Notes: a model not told the origin generated them from the letters alone. 64,000 nt of DNA from Tolumonas lignilytica (GCF_000527035.1 NZ_AZUK01000001.1:1708501-1772500); one strand, 5' to 3'. Shown: positions 53,353 to 62,252, numbered from the stretch's first letter. A program made the numbers and translations.

Positions 53353-54534
53353 TTACGCGCAGCATTCTAGCTGTTTTTTGACAAATTGCACCAGTTGGCT
53401 GGCTAAATTTCCACCAGCGAGTGCAGTTTGCGGCCAATGTTGTGCCTGTTGCTGCCATTCAGACCAATGAGATTGTACTGTCAGCCAGTTCTGTTTTAAC
53501 TCGTCCGGATGTTCCTGATTGAAGTGCATGAACAGTTCCCGGACTGCCTGCGCGAGTTCGGCGGACATGGTTTGGCTGTAACGAGCAGAAAAGGCTTCCA
53601 ATTTTTCCAGATGAGCCGCATCTTCCTGCGGATAGATATGCCACAGAAACGGCCGCGCGGCCCATTGTGCGCGCAGGAATGAATCTTCACCACGGACAAT
53701 ATTGAAATCACAGCACCACAGCAGCTGGTCGTAGCCGGTCTGATCGGTCATCGGGATGACCTCTACGGTCAGCGAGCCTTGTTGCCAGCGGCCACCGGCC
53801 TGACAAACTTCGGCGGGTAACAGTGCCCGTAAGCTGTTCAGTGTCCGGCCCGCCGGGATCAAACAGCGTACCGGGATGGGGTGTTGCTGCCAGCAGGCCA
53901 GCAACGCGGGCAATGCCTGATTTTCATAGCTGAACAGGCTGATAAATAACTCATTGTCCTGGGGGGCTAACAGACCTCTTGCGTGACAAAATTGCTGGCG
54001 GTAATCGGGTTGTTGTAACCAGCGCTCCCGCTCTGAAAACAGGTTGTTTTCACAGAGCAAGCCACCACTTTGGGCACTGAAACCGGGAAAAAAGAAAAAC
54101 TTGGTCAGATGCTGCTGACGGGAGGGTAAGCCATGACAGCCATCGATCCAGCTTTCGGCGGTCAGGTATTCCAAATTCAACCAAATCGGCGGAGTCTGCA
54201 TCTGCTGGAGGGTTTGCAGTACTTCGGTCGGCAGTTCGCAGGCAAACGCTTCAATCACTACCTGGCCTGGCTGCCATTGTGCCGGAAAGGTGGCATTCCA
54301 GTGACCGATCAACACATTGTCGATTTGTTGTTCTGCCAGCGTCAGATCCAGTGATGGGCAAATGCGCTGGAACGTCGGTAAATCATCGACCCAGAGGCGT
54401 ATTGCCTGATGATATTCATTGGCTAGCTGGCGGGCCAGACGCCAGGTAACGCCGATATCACCGTAGTTATCGACCACGGTGCAGAAAATATCCCAAAAAG
54501 AATCGGTGGTTTGCGGCATAAGCTTCATCATCAC
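53353..54534 (-). CDS. earP: EF-P arginine rhamnosyltransferase EarP
   Basis: A 393-residue EarP (formerly DUF2331), a GT-B inverting glycosyltransferase that moves rhamnose from TDP-rhamnose to Arg32 of EF-P. The N-terminal [24 protein letters not shown] holds the two functionally important Asp residues four apart (VVDNYGD). The C-terminal half binds the donor ([25 protein letters not shown]). It lies directly upstream of efp on the same strand. The start could be the Met at MPQTTDSF, five residues in. Confidence 0.94.
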   Translation of the reverse strand: MMMKLMPQTTDSFWDIFCTVVDNYGDIGVTWRLARQLANEYHQAIRLWVDDLPTFQRICPSLDLTLAEQQIDNVLIGHWNATFPAQWQPGQVVIEAFACELPTEVLQTLQQMQTPPIWLNLEYLTAESWIDGCHGLPSRQQHLTKFFFFPGFSAQSGGLLCENNLFSERERWLQQPDYRQQFCHARGLLAPQDNELFISLFSYENQALPALLACWQQHPIPVRCLIPAGRTLNSLRALLPAEVCQAGGRWQQGSLTVEVIPMTDQTGYDQLLWCCDFNIVRGEDSFLRAQWAARPFLWHIYPQEDAAHLEKLEAFSARYSQTMSAELAQAVRELFMHFNQEHPDELKQNWLTVQSHWSEWQQQAQHWPQTALAGGNLASQLVQFVKKQLECCA

Positions 54535-54617
54535 TGCAATATTAAGGCAGGATCGTAACAGAAATTCAGGCAGAATAGCCGGAAAGACGCATTTTGCATT
54601 CCATTGAAGAGAGAACT

Positions 54618-55499
54618 ATGCAAGCTAATCTGATGTTATTGCTGACCGCTGCGATCTGGGGGTTTGCTTTTGTTGCCCAGCGTGTCGCGATGGAGCACAT
54701 GGGGCCATTTTCGTTTAACGGGATCCGTTTTCTACTGGGTGCGGTGTCGCTGTTACCTCTTATTTGGTTTTTTTCGCGTAAACAATCCGTTGCGGTGACT
54801 CCCGCCGCCAAGACGTCGATCTGGCTGGCGGGTGGGGTGGCGGGTACGATCTTGTTTGCAGCTGCGGCCCTGCAACAAGTCGGATTACTGTATACCTCGG
54901 CAGCGAAAGCCGGCTTTATCACGGGGTTATATATGATCCTGGTGCCATTCTTAGGCCTGTTTTTACGCCATGTCACCGGTTTGAATGCCTGGCTAGGAGC
55001 GGGAATTGCTCTGGCCGGCCTGTATCTGCTGAGTATCAATGATGATCTGAGCATGTCTCGTGGTGACATGCTGATGTTTATTGGGGCTATTTTCTGGTCT
55101 TGCCATATTTTGTGGATTGATTTTATTGGTCGCAGAGTGAATGCCTTGCAGTTATCCGCCGTGCAGTTTTTGTCCTGCGGTGTATTGAGCATGCTGGTAG
55201 CGTTCTGGCTGGAAACGCCGTCGTTGTCCTCTGTCTTTGCGGCCTGGAAAGCCGTGTTGTTTGCCAGTCTGATCAGTGTCGGTGTGGCTTATACCTTGCA
55301 GATCGTGGCGCAGAAAAAAGCCAAACCGACTCATGCCGCCATTATTATGAGTATGGAGGCTGTTTTTGCTGCGATTGGGGGCGTGGTCTTTTTAAGTGAA
55401 TCGTTACCCCTGCGCGGTTGGATCGGTTGTGCACTGATGATGACGGGCATGTTGCTTTCGCAGATCCCGCTGCCTAAATTAAAACGTGCTACTCACTAA
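54618..55499 (+). CDS. EamA-family (DMT) transporter
   Basis: A 293-residue membrane protein with ten predicted helices and two EamA repeats. Typical sequence is LMLLLTAAIWGFAFVAQRVAMEHMGPFSFNGIRFLLGA and, in the second half, THAAIIMSMEAVFAAIGGVVFLSESL. I chose the ATG at 54618, with GAGAGA upstream; the frame is open from 54594. Members export amino acids or other metabolites; the substrate here is unknown. Confidence 0.9.
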   Translation: MQANLMLLLTAAIWGFAFVAQRVAMEHMGPFSFNGIRFLLGAVSLLPLIWFFSRKQSVAVTPAAKTSIWLAGGVAGTILFAAAALQQVGLLYTSAAKAGFITGLYMILVPFLGLFLRHVTGLNAWLGAGIALAGLYLLSINDDLSMSRGDMLMFIGAIFWSCHILWIDFIGRRVNALQLSAVQFLSCGVLSMLVAFWLETPSLSSVFAAWKAVLFASLISVGVAYTLQIVAQKKAKPTHAAIIMSMEAVFAAIGGVVFLSESLPLRGWIGCALMMTGMLLSQIPLPKLKRATH

Positions 55500-55544
55500 A
55501 CTTTTAATTCATCACGACTTTCAACTCATCAAGGAGCCGGAAGT

Positions 55545-56636
55545 ATGCCGTCTCGTTTTAATGAATTAACGCAACCATTAGTTGCGCTATTACTGCTGGT
55601 GTCGATTGTTGCGGCTGCCTTTATTGTGATTGCCCCGTTTCTGGTGGCAACACTCTGGGCCATCATTCTGGTTTCTGCCACCTGGGAGCCTTTCACTTGG
55701 GTCTCTGCCCGTTTAGGCGGGCGGAATCATGTAGCGGCGGCATTGGTGGTCACGGTGATGATGTTGTTTGTGGTCGTGCCCTTAGTGCTGGCATCCGTTG
55801 AATTTGCGCAACAACTGACGCATTTTGCCCGCATATTACAGCAAAAAATCGAGGCGGGGGTTTGGCCGGATCTGCCGCAGTGGCTTTTAAATGTGCCGTA
55901 TGCCGGGGGCTGGTTACAGACGCAATGGCAAAGCATCCAGCAGCAGGATTTGCAGGTTTTGACACCACTGAAAGGGTTCATAGCACCCTTGGCGAAGATG
56001 ATGTTGAGTGTCGCCGGATCCTTTGGTGCCGGTATGTTGATGTTATTGATTAGTCTGCTCATTGCTGGAGTGTTATATGCCAACGGTGAGACTATTCATC
56101 GCTGGATTCTGGCCTTCTGTCATAAAATTGCGCCCCGGGAAGGGATCCGTCTTCTGCAGGTGGCACATACTACGATCCGGGGCGTCGTGAACGGATTCAT
56201 TGGTGCCGCGATTGCCCAGGGGATTTTTGCCTGGTTTGCCTATGTCATTGCCAAAGTGCCGCATGCACTGAGTTTAGGCTTAGCGACCTGTCTGGTATCG
56301 GTGATACCAGGCGGGCCTATGCTGCTGTCGATTCCGGCGATCGCCTGGCTGTATCAGCATGGCTCGGTTGGTTGGGCCATTTTTGTGGCGGTCTGGGTGT
56401 TATTTGCTGTGGGTTCGATCGATAACGTGGTTAAATCGCTGGTCATTGGGCGTAGCAGTCCGTTGCCGATTGTGTTGATTTTGTTTGGAGTGGCCGGTGG
56501 CGCGATCAGTTTTGGTCTGTTAGGGGTGTTTTTAGGGCCGATCTTACTGGCGCTAGTCTATGCCTTGCTCAAAAACTGGGTGAATATTGACAAGTTGGCA
56601 GATAAAAAAGCAATACATAAAAAAGTAACGGAATAA
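55545..56636 (+). CDS. ydiK: AI-2E family transporter, YdiK-like
   Basis: A 363-residue polytopic membrane protein of the AI-2E/PerM family. The N-terminal hairpin (ALLLLVSIVAAAFIVIAPFLVATLWAIILV), a periplasmic-type middle segment and the C-terminal block (IDNVVKSLVIGRSSPLPIVLILFGVAGGAISFGLLGVFLGPILLAL) fit YdiK. The family name does not prove autoinducer export. It lies 45 bases after the EamA gene. Its stop abuts the convergent LysR stop with no gap. Confidence 0.88.
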   Translation: MPSRFNELTQPLVALLLLVSIVAAAFIVIAPFLVATLWAIILVSATWEPFTWVSARLGGRNHVAAALVVTVMMLFVVVPLVLASVEFAQQLTHFARILQQKIEAGVWPDLPQWLLNVPYAGGWLQTQWQSIQQQDLQVLTPLKGFIAPLAKMMLSVAGSFGAGMLMLLISLLIAGVLYANGETIHRWILAFCHKIAPREGIRLLQVAHTTIRGVVNGFIGAAIAQGIFAWFAYVIAKVPHALSLGLATCLVSVIPGGPMLLSIPAIAWLYQHGSVGWAIFVAVWVLFAVGSIDNVVKSLVIGRSSPLPIVLILFGVAGGAISFGLLGVFLGPILLALVYALLKNWVNIDKLADKKAIHKKVTE

Positions 56637-57551
56637 TCAGGTGTTGGCTGGTTGCTGCCAATCTGTACCAGCCAATTTCTCAGCCAGATAGTCGATCAGC
56701 GTTTTTACCTTCAGTGACAGATGCTTACGTGAGGGATAGACCGCATGAATGCCAAACGAAGGGCCTGCCCATTCCGTCATGAACGTGACAAGTTTACCTT
56801 CTTGAATATCCGGTCCGACCTGAAAGATGGGTTGTAGAGCGATGCCTTGACCGGCTAATACCACCGCCCGGATGGTGTCGCCATTATTGGTGTGCATTCT
56901 GGCTTTTATGTTGATGGCGCGTTCGCCTTGTTTGGCAGAATAGAAATGCCAGATGTCGCCAGTAGGCAGGTATGAATAAGAGATGGCCTGATGTTGCGCC
57001 AGTTCTTCCGGCGTAGTGGGTGTACCGTATTTTTCCAGATAGGCGGGCGAGGCACATAACACCGCATGGCTATTTGACAACCGGCGTGAAACGAGCGAGG
57101 AATCGGCCAGATTGCCAATGCGGATCGCCAGATCAAACCCTTCTTCCAATAGATCGACCCGGCGGTCATTCAGTTCGATATCCAGAGTAATAGACGGGTG
57201 ACGTTCCATAAACTCAGCCCACAAGGGTGCAAGATAACGCGTACCAAAGGTGAGAGGAGCATTGACGCGGATATTGCCGACCAGACTGGCATTATTTGCA
57301 CCGACGGCACTGTTAGCATCATCCAGATCAACTAGAATTTGTTTAGTGCGTTGGTAATAGTCGCGACCGGCTTCAGTGAGTGCGATACGGCGGGTTGAAC
57401 GTTGCAGCAGACGAACACCCAGATAGGTTTCTAGCTCTTGGATATAACGTGACACCGCTGCTTTAGAACTATGCATCCGCTGCGCAGCCGCAACAAAACT
57501 ACCGCATTCAACCACTGCTATGAGTGCACTTAAATTACGCAGGTGATCCAT
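56637..57551 (-). CDS. LysR-family transcriptional regulator
   Basis: A 304-residue LysR protein of the CrgA/AaeR type. The helix-turn-helix is SFVAAAQRMHSSKAAVSRYIQELETYLGVRLLQRSTRRIALTEAG. The effector domain is complete. It is divergent from the small secreted protein gene at 57721, its possible target. Confidence 0.92.
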   Translation of the reverse strand: MDHLRNLSALIAVVECGSFVAAAQRMHSSKAAVSRYIQELETYLGVRLLQRSTRRIALTEAGRDYYQRTKQILVDLDDANSAVGANNASLVGNIRVNAPLTFGTRYLAPLWAEFMERHPSITLDIELNDRRVDLLEEGFDLAIRIGNLADSSLVSRRLSNSHAVLCASPAYLEKYGTPTTPEELAQHQAISYSYLPTGDIWHFYSAKQGERAINIKARMHTNNGDTIRAVVLAGQGIALQPIFQVGPDIQEGKLVTFMTEWAGPSFGIHAVYPSRKHLSLKVKTLIDYLAEKLAGTDWQQPANT

Positions 57552-57649
57552 TTATTGTTCCGGTTTATGAAATAGTCAATCTTTATAAATGCTATTTATC
57601 TGTATGTAAGAAATCAATAGAGTGAACACATGCCAACGGAAAATGGTTT

Positions 57650-57668
57650 CATGATTTAAGAAATCATG
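57650..57668. promoter_or_regulatory. Inverted repeat upstream of the CusF-like gene
   Basis: CATGATTT and AAATCATG, with a three-base centre, form a perfect inverted repeat 52 bases before the CusF-like start and about 100 bases before the LysR start. A binding site for the divergent LysR protein or another regulator is possible. Confidence 0.35.
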
Positions 57669-57720
57669 CAGTGATGGATATCACGATACGCTTAAAAGTT
57701 GATTTCCAGGAGAATTGAAC

Positions 57721-58032
57721 ATGAACAAATCATTATCCCATATCGCTGCGGTTGCCGTATTTTCACTGTTCACTGCCACGGCAGCACAAGCAGACGTTAA
57801 CCTTTACCATGTCCACGGTACCGTTCAACAAGTCGATGCCACTAATCATCAAGTGACATTAGCACAAGATGCCGTAAGTGAACTGGGTTGGCCGGTACGC
57901 ACTATCACTTATAAAGTGGATGGTGATAATGTATTGACTGGTATCTCTGCCGGACAAAGTGTGGATGCCAGCTTCACTGCCGATTCTGTTTCTCAGCCGT
58001 TGATCCATTTCATTACGCCAACCTCGCGCTAA
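57721..58032 (+). CDS. Small periplasmic CusF-like protein without the copper Met ligands
   Basis: A 103-residue protein with a signal peptide ending ATAAQA before DVNLYHVHG. The mature part resembles the CusF beta-barrel (GTVQQVDATNHQVTLAQDAVSELGWPVRTITYKV, then GISAGQSVDASFTAD). In CusF the loop after the Trp is WPAMTM, with two Met copper ligands; here it is WPVRTI, so the Trp is kept but both Met are lost. Metal binding is therefore doubtful. An AGGAGA site precedes the ATG. Confidence 0.72.
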   Translation: MNKSLSHIAAVAVFSLFTATAAQADVNLYHVHGTVQQVDATNHQVTLAQDAVSELGWPVRTITYKVDGDNVLTGISAGQSVDASFTADSVSQPLIHFITPTSR

Positions 58033-58040
58033 TTCTGGTT

Positions 58041-58070
58041 TTACCGGCCGGTTTTGTCCGGCTGGTGTTC
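58041..58070 (+). terminator. Hairpin terminator after the CusF-like gene
   Basis: ACCGGCCGG pairs with CCGGCTGGT around a six-base loop; the following tract is only moderately T-rich. Confidence 0.5.
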
Positions 58071-58161
58071 TTCTGTATTCGTTATTTTTTCTGATTTGCG
58101 AGTTTTTACGCCTGATCCCTTGCTGTCTCAGGCGCGCCTTCTGTTATTTAGGAGTTATACC

Positions 58162-58485
58162 ATGAACAAATCTTCTATGTTTCGCCTTAGTTTGGCTGCC
58201 ATTGGCTTGGCGATGACCGTTTCTGCATCTGCGCAATCGGTTGCATTTTCTGGGTTACATGTCGATGGTGGATTAATGAAAGAGATGAGTAATCAACGTT
58301 ATCAGTTGAAATCCATCAAAGATCCGGTAGCGCAAGCGCGGTTAAGTTCAGTCACTATTCATGATAGTGGTGCTCAAAATGGTGGTTTGATGAAAGAGAT
58401 GAACCCAAGCAAATCAGCAGGGATCGATAATCCTGCCGCGCAGGCTCACCTCAATCAAGTCGCGCTTTCTGACATCGCCGATTAA
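58162..58485 (+). CDS. Small secreted protein with two GGLMKEM repeats
   Basis: A 107-residue protein of no family known to me. A signal peptide (MNKSSMFRLSLAAIGLAMTVSASAQS) is followed by two copies of one unit. Each has GGLMKEM, then a variable stretch, then a DPVAQARL or NPAAQAHL segment and a short tail ending in Asp. Cysteines are absent. It is preceded by AGGAG and lies downstream of the CusF-like gene, with its own 130-base leader. Function unknown. Confidence 0.75.
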   Translation: MNKSSMFRLSLAAIGLAMTVSASAQSVAFSGLHVDGGLMKEMSNQRYQLKSIKDPVAQARLSSVTIHDSGAQNGGLMKEMNPSKSAGIDNPAAQAHLNQVALSDIAD

Positions 58486-58550
58486 AAACATTTTCATCCT
58501 GAATGAGTCGCGGTATTTTAAGCTCAAACCTTGAACTGAAATAACGTCTC

Positions 58551-58769
58551 ATGTTTACACAACAGCATCTGCTTCAACTGGCTCGTACGGCCATGCCGTT
58601 TGGCAAATATCAGGGGCGGATGCTGATCGATTTACCTGAAGAATATCTGCTTTGGTTTGCGAAAAAAGGGTTCCCGCAAGGTCAGCTTGGCGAGTTGATG
58701 GCATTGTGTCTGGAGCTTAAAATCGAAGGATTGGATCAGTTAATCAAACCATTAAAAACTCCTCGATAA
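58551..58769 (+). CDS. DUF3820 family protein
   Basis: A 72-residue protein with the DUF3820 core MPFGKYQGRMLIDLPEEYLLWFAKKGFPQGQLGELM. The family is also called putative quorum-sensing-regulated virulence factor, but a molecular function is not established. It stands alone on the strand with no obvious operon partner. Confidence 0.88.
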   Translation: MFTQQHLLQLARTAMPFGKYQGRMLIDLPEEYLLWFAKKGFPQGQLGELMALCLELKIEGLDQLIKPLKTPR

Positions 58770-58902
58770 TCTTTCTGATATCTATTCTTTACTACTGATT
58801 TACAATAAATCCGCAATCACAGATCCAGGATTTCGGTCAGTCTATCTGCTGTATTTTTTTCCTCTGTGTTGATAAAAAATGGGATATTGTTATTTTTATA
58901 TT

Positions 58903-58928
58903 TGTATATCGAAATATTTCGATATACA
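58903..58928. promoter_or_regulatory. Perfect 26-bp palindrome, operator for the ArsR regulator
   Basis: Positions 58903-58928 read the same on both strands. The left half is TGTATATCGAAAT. It lies 29 bases upstream of the ArsR start, at a promoter position, and is the obvious autoregulatory site. Confidence 0.75.
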
Positions 58929-58956
58929 GTAATGCCATCTGTTCAGGTAAACGATT

Positions 58957-59262
58957 ATGAATAATCAGGAAGTCGACATCATCATCAAGGCGCTGGCGAA
59001 CCCGGCCCGGCGAGATATTTTATATTGGCTGAAACATCCGGAGCAGGAGTTCCCGGATCAGAAAAGTTCGTATGTTGATGGTGTTTGTGTTGGACAGATT
59101 TATGCGAAGGCGGGCTTATCTCAATCCACCATTTCTGCCCATCTGGCGACATTACAGCGAGCCGGACTGCTAAATTCCAAGCGCTTGGGGCAGTGGGTGT
59201 ATTACCAGCGAAATGAAACGGTGATTGATGAGTTTACCGCTCATATGAAGCAGGCTTTATAA
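58957..59262 (+). CDS. ArsR-family transcriptional regulator
   Basis: A 101-residue winged-helix repressor. ALANPARRDILYWLKHPEQEF and the recognition region AGLSQSTISAHLATLQRAGLLNSKRLGQWVYYQRNE are typical ArsR. It has one Cys (GVCVGQIY) and no metal-ligand cluster, so it may sense an electrophile or redox state rather than a metal. It starts 29 bases after the 26-bp palindrome and 19 bases upstream of the old yellow enzyme gene, its probable target. Confidence 0.9.
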   Translation: MNNQEVDIIIKALANPARRDILYWLKHPEQEFPDQKSSYVDGVCVGQIYAKAGLSQSTISAHLATLQRAGLLNSKRLGQWVYYQRNETVIDEFTAHMKQAL

Positions 59263-59281
59263 CTTTACTCAGGAGTATGGT

Positions 59282-60331
59282 ATGACGACCTTGTTTGATC
59301 CGATCCAAGTGGGAGAACTATCACTCCCTAACCGCATTATTATGGCGCCACTGACCCGTTGCCGTGCCAGCGAGGGTCGTATCCCGAATGCACTAATGGC
59401 TGAATATTATGCACAGCGCGCTTCAGCGGGGCTGATTATCAGCGAAGCGACTTCAGTTACCCCAATGGGTGTAGGATACCCGGATACCCCTGGTATCTGG
59501 TCGGATGAACAGGTCGAGGGCTGGAAACTGGTTACCAATGCTGTCCATCAGGCGGGAGGCCGGATCGTGCTGCAGTTGTGGCATGTCGGTCGTATTTCTG
59601 ATCCCATTTATCTCAATGGTGAATTGCCAGTAGCGCCAAGTGCCATTGCTGCGGAAGGTCATGTCAGTCTGGTGCGTCCGCTGAAAAATTTTGAAACGCC
59701 GCGGGCATTAGCGTCTGATGAGATCCCTGCAATTATTGAGGCATATCGCAAAGGCGCTGAAAACGCGAAGAAAGCCGGGTTCGATGGTGTAGAAATTCAT
59801 GGTGCCAATGGTTATTTGCTGGATCAATTCCTGCAAAGTTCGACCAATCTGCGGACAGATAATTACGGCGGCAGCATCGAAAATCGCGCCCGATTAATGT
59901 TGGAAGTGACTGACGCGGTGATTTCCGTCTGGGGGGCGGGTCGGGTAGGCATGCATTTAGCGCCTCGCGGTGATTCACATTCGATGGGGGATAGCGATCC
60001 GGCGGCCACTTTTGGCTATGTTGCCAAGGAGCTGGGAAAACGTCAGATAGCCTTTATTTTTACCCGTGAACATTTTAATGCACCCGCTTTAACTCCAATG
60101 CTGAAAAAGGCATTTGGCGGGACATTGATTGCGAACGAACAATTTGTTGCTGATACCGCACAACAGGTTTTGAATGAAAGTCATGCTGATGCCGTGGCTT
60201 TTGGTAAATCATTTATCGCAAATCCGGATCTGGTGGCGCGGATAAAGCAGCATGCACCATTGAATGAGCTTCGTACCGATAAAATGTATGGTTCAGGTCC
60301 GGAAGGTTATACCGATTATCCCTTCCTTTAA
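59282..60331 (+). CDS. nemA: Old yellow enzyme (N-ethylmaleimide reductase-like)
   Basis: A 349-residue FMN TIM-barrel ene-reductase. IIMAPLTRCRA, the substrate-anion pair in EIHGANGYLLDQFLQSSTNLRTDNYGGSIENRARL (His, Asn, Tyr) and the C-terminal AFGKSFIANPDLVARI match NemA. It reduces activated double bonds and electrophiles with NAD(P)H. It lies in an operon with the ArsR gene in front, replacing the usual NemR. A terminator follows. Confidence 0.93.
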   Translation: MTTLFDPIQVGELSLPNRIIMAPLTRCRASEGRIPNALMAEYYAQRASAGLIISEATSVTPMGVGYPDTPGIWSDEQVEGWKLVTNAVHQAGGRIVLQLWHVGRISDPIYLNGELPVAPSAIAAEGHVSLVRPLKNFETPRALASDEIPAIIEAYRKGAENAKKAGFDGVEIHGANGYLLDQFLQSSTNLRTDNYGGSIENRARLMLEVTDAVISVWGAGRVGMHLAPRGDSHSMGDSDPAATFGYVAKELGKRQIAFIFTREHFNAPALTPMLKKAFGGTLIANEQFVADTAQQVLNESHADAVAFGKSFIANPDLVARIKQHAPLNELRTDKMYGSGPEGYTDYPFL

Positions 60332-60342
60332 GCGGCAGTGAT

Positions 60343-60380
60343 GAGCCAGGTATATTGTTATCCCTGGCTCTTTATTTTTC
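60343..60380 (+). terminator. Terminator after the old yellow enzyme gene
   Basis: GAGCCAGG pairs with CCTGGCTC around a loop of about 12 bases, followed by CTTTATTTTT. Confidence 0.75.
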
Positions 60381-60487
60381 TAAAAATGTAACATTGTAAC
60401 TATTTAATCTACCTGATGATTTGCAGGTTTATTTCCAATACCATTAGAATCAGTAAATAATAATTCAGTCGTATCGGAATAGTATCC

Positions 60488-61090
60488 ATGAGTGATAAAC
60501 CTGCCAAAAGTAGAAAACAGCAAGCATTAGAAACTAAAATACGGATCTATCAGGCTGCTGTGGCTTTAATGGAGAAAAATAATTATCAAAGTATAACGAT
60601 TGAGGATATTAGTAAAAAAGCAGGTGTTTCAGTCGGAGCGTTTTATCACTATTTCAAATCAAAAAACGATATCTTTTTCGAAATCTATCTGGAAGCGGAT
60701 CGTTATTTTGAGGAGTATGTGGCTAGCGCATTAACTGCACCGAGTGGCTGCTCACGTGTTCTGGAATATTTTTCCCATTATGCCCGTTACTGTCTGAATG
60801 TTGGTTTTGATACCGTAAAATCGCTGTACAACACAGATAATAAGCTGTTTGTTAAATACGAACGGTTTATGTTGTCTTTACTGCAACAAATCATCATTGA
60901 GGCACAAAATCATCAATTAATGACCACCGAACAGAGTGCTGCTCAGATTGCTGAATGTTTATTGATTGCGGCTCGCGGTGTCATTTTTGATTGGTGTTTA
61001 CATGATGGCCAATACGATTTGGAATCGGCGATGCAGCAATATATTAAACGTTTATTGTCTACCTTTGTTATAAAAAACGGTATTAATTGA
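60488..61090 (+). CDS. TetR/AcrR-family transcriptional regulator
   Basis: A 200-residue TetR protein. The DNA-binding domain reads YQSITIEDISKKAGVSVGAFYHYFKSKNDIFFEIYL. The C-terminal domain is of an unassigned ligand type. It lies between the old yellow enzyme gene and the orphan flavin reductase gene and may control the latter. Confidence 0.92.
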   Translation: MSDKPAKSRKQQALETKIRIYQAAVALMEKNNYQSITIEDISKKAGVSVGAFYHYFKSKNDIFFEIYLEADRYFEEYVASALTAPSGCSRVLEYFSHYARYCLNVGFDTVKSLYNTDNKLFVKYERFMLSLLQQIIIEAQNHQLMTTEQSAAQIAECLLIAARGVIFDWCLHDGQYDLESAMQQYIKRLLSTFVIKNGIN

Positions 61091-61228
61091 TTTAACTATC
61101 TGTTTTATAAGGGTGTATTGTGTATGCAGCCTTATGTTTTTTGATCCAATTCAAAATATTGTAATTAATCCGCTACCTGTGCATTTGTAGCATTGACCAT
61201 TTATTCCTCGCTTTTTATTCTGAACTTA

Positions 61229-61250
61229 TTCACTGAATTGATTCAGTCAA
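61229..61250. promoter_or_regulatory. Inverted repeat upstream of the flavin reductase gene
   Basis: ACTGAAT and ATTCAGT flank a two-base centre at 61232-61247, with partial extension to both sides. The half-site ATTCAGTC recurs at 60463-60470 in front of the TetR gene, so one TetR protein could bind both. About 215 bp separate the TetR stop from the next start and hold no gene. Confidence 0.4.
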
Positions 61251-61306
61251 CGGTTTTGCTATTTATCTCTGCTTTGTGTGTAGTAACGGATGTAGGCAGG
61301 TGAACC

Positions 61307-62200
61307 ATGCTGAAAAAAAATAGCTATATGGATATCGGACACAATGCTATTTCTTTCTCTGGAGATAGCTATTTTGGTTCAATGAAGGAGACGATTACTC
61401 CCAGTTTTGTACCCCAAAATATTATGGTTATTGGTGGTGGGGTGGCAGGCATGGAGGCGGCCAGAGTAGCGGCCCGCCGGGGGCATAAGGTTGAGTTATA
61501 TGAACAAAAAGGCTATTTAGGCGGTAATTTGGTCGCGGGTGGTATGCCGGATTTTAAGAAGGAATGTCATGCGCTGATCCACTGGTATGGTAGTGAACTG
61601 CATGAATTGAATGTACCCATCCATTTACATTCCTGGATAGATGAAGAAGCCATCCGACAAAATGATGCTGATATTATTTTGATTGCCACCGGTTCAACGC
61701 CCATCAAACAAAATATCCCTGGTTTTCGGTCTATTTTCAGCGCGGAAAGCGTGCTGACCGGAGCGAAAGATCCGGGGCATGTTGTAATTGTCGCCGGTGG
61801 GGGTCTGGTTGGGTGTGAAACGGCACTCTGGCTGAAAAATCAGGGAAAACAAGTCACACTCATTGAAAAACAAAATGAAATATTACCAATTAATAAAACA
61901 CTGAGTTACAGCAGTACCGAAACGTTAAAAAATTTACTTCCCCAAAAAGGGATTACCATCAAGACCAACACCATTATTTCTCATGCGGTCGATTCACGGA
62001 TCGTATTACAGACAGAAGGGCAACAAACTGAATTGGTTGCTGATTCGATAGTCACGGCGATTGGCTATCAGGCTAATAATTCTTTGTATGAAACACTACG
62101 GGCGGAACGTGAGCATGTTTACCTGCTAGGGGATGCCAAACAGGTTAACAATGTCATGCATGCAGTGCGTGATGCGTTTGATCTGGTCAGTCAGATTTGA
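61307..62200 (+). CDS. Orphan FAD/NAD(P) reductase domain resembling the C-terminal half of 2-enoate reductase
   Basis: A 297-residue two-dinucleotide-fold protein. The FAD motif is IMVIGGGVAGMEAARVAARRGHKVELYEQ, the NAD(P) motif VIVAGGGLVGCETALWL, and the closing GDAKQVNNVMHAVRDAFD matches the end of 2-enoate and 2,4-dienoyl-CoA reductases. The N-terminal TIM barrel and the Cys cluster for the Fe-S centre that these enzymes carry are absent; 217 bp upstream is the TetR stop. The N-terminal 35 residues are unlike the family. It may be an independent reductase or a remnant. Confidence 0.8.
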   Translation: MLKKNSYMDIGHNAISFSGDSYFGSMKETITPSFVPQNIMVIGGGVAGMEAARVAARRGHKVELYEQKGYLGGNLVAGGMPDFKKECHALIHWYGSELHELNVPIHLHSWIDEEAIRQNDADIILIATGSTPIKQNIPGFRSIFSAESVLTGAKDPGHVVIVAGGGLVGCETALWLKNQGKQVTLIEKQNEILPINKTLSYSSTETLKNLLPQKGITIKTNTIISHAVDSRIVLQTEGQQTELVADSIVTAIGYQANNSLYETLRAEREHVYLLGDAKQVNNVMHAVRDAFDLVSQI

Positions 62201-62212
62201 TTTTTCAAACCT

Positions 62213-62252
62213 AAAAACCGGGTGATAGATGAAAATTGTCCCGGTTTTTTAA
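62213..62252 (+). terminator. Terminator after the flavin reductase gene
   Basis: AAAACCGGG pairs with CCCGGTTTT around a loop of about 17 bases, followed by T's. Confidence 0.75.

Noticed and set aside
61307-62200. Pseudogene call for the orphan FAD/NAD domain
   Set aside because: The frame is open, has its own ribosome site and both nucleotide-binding motifs intact, so a functional gene is more likely.
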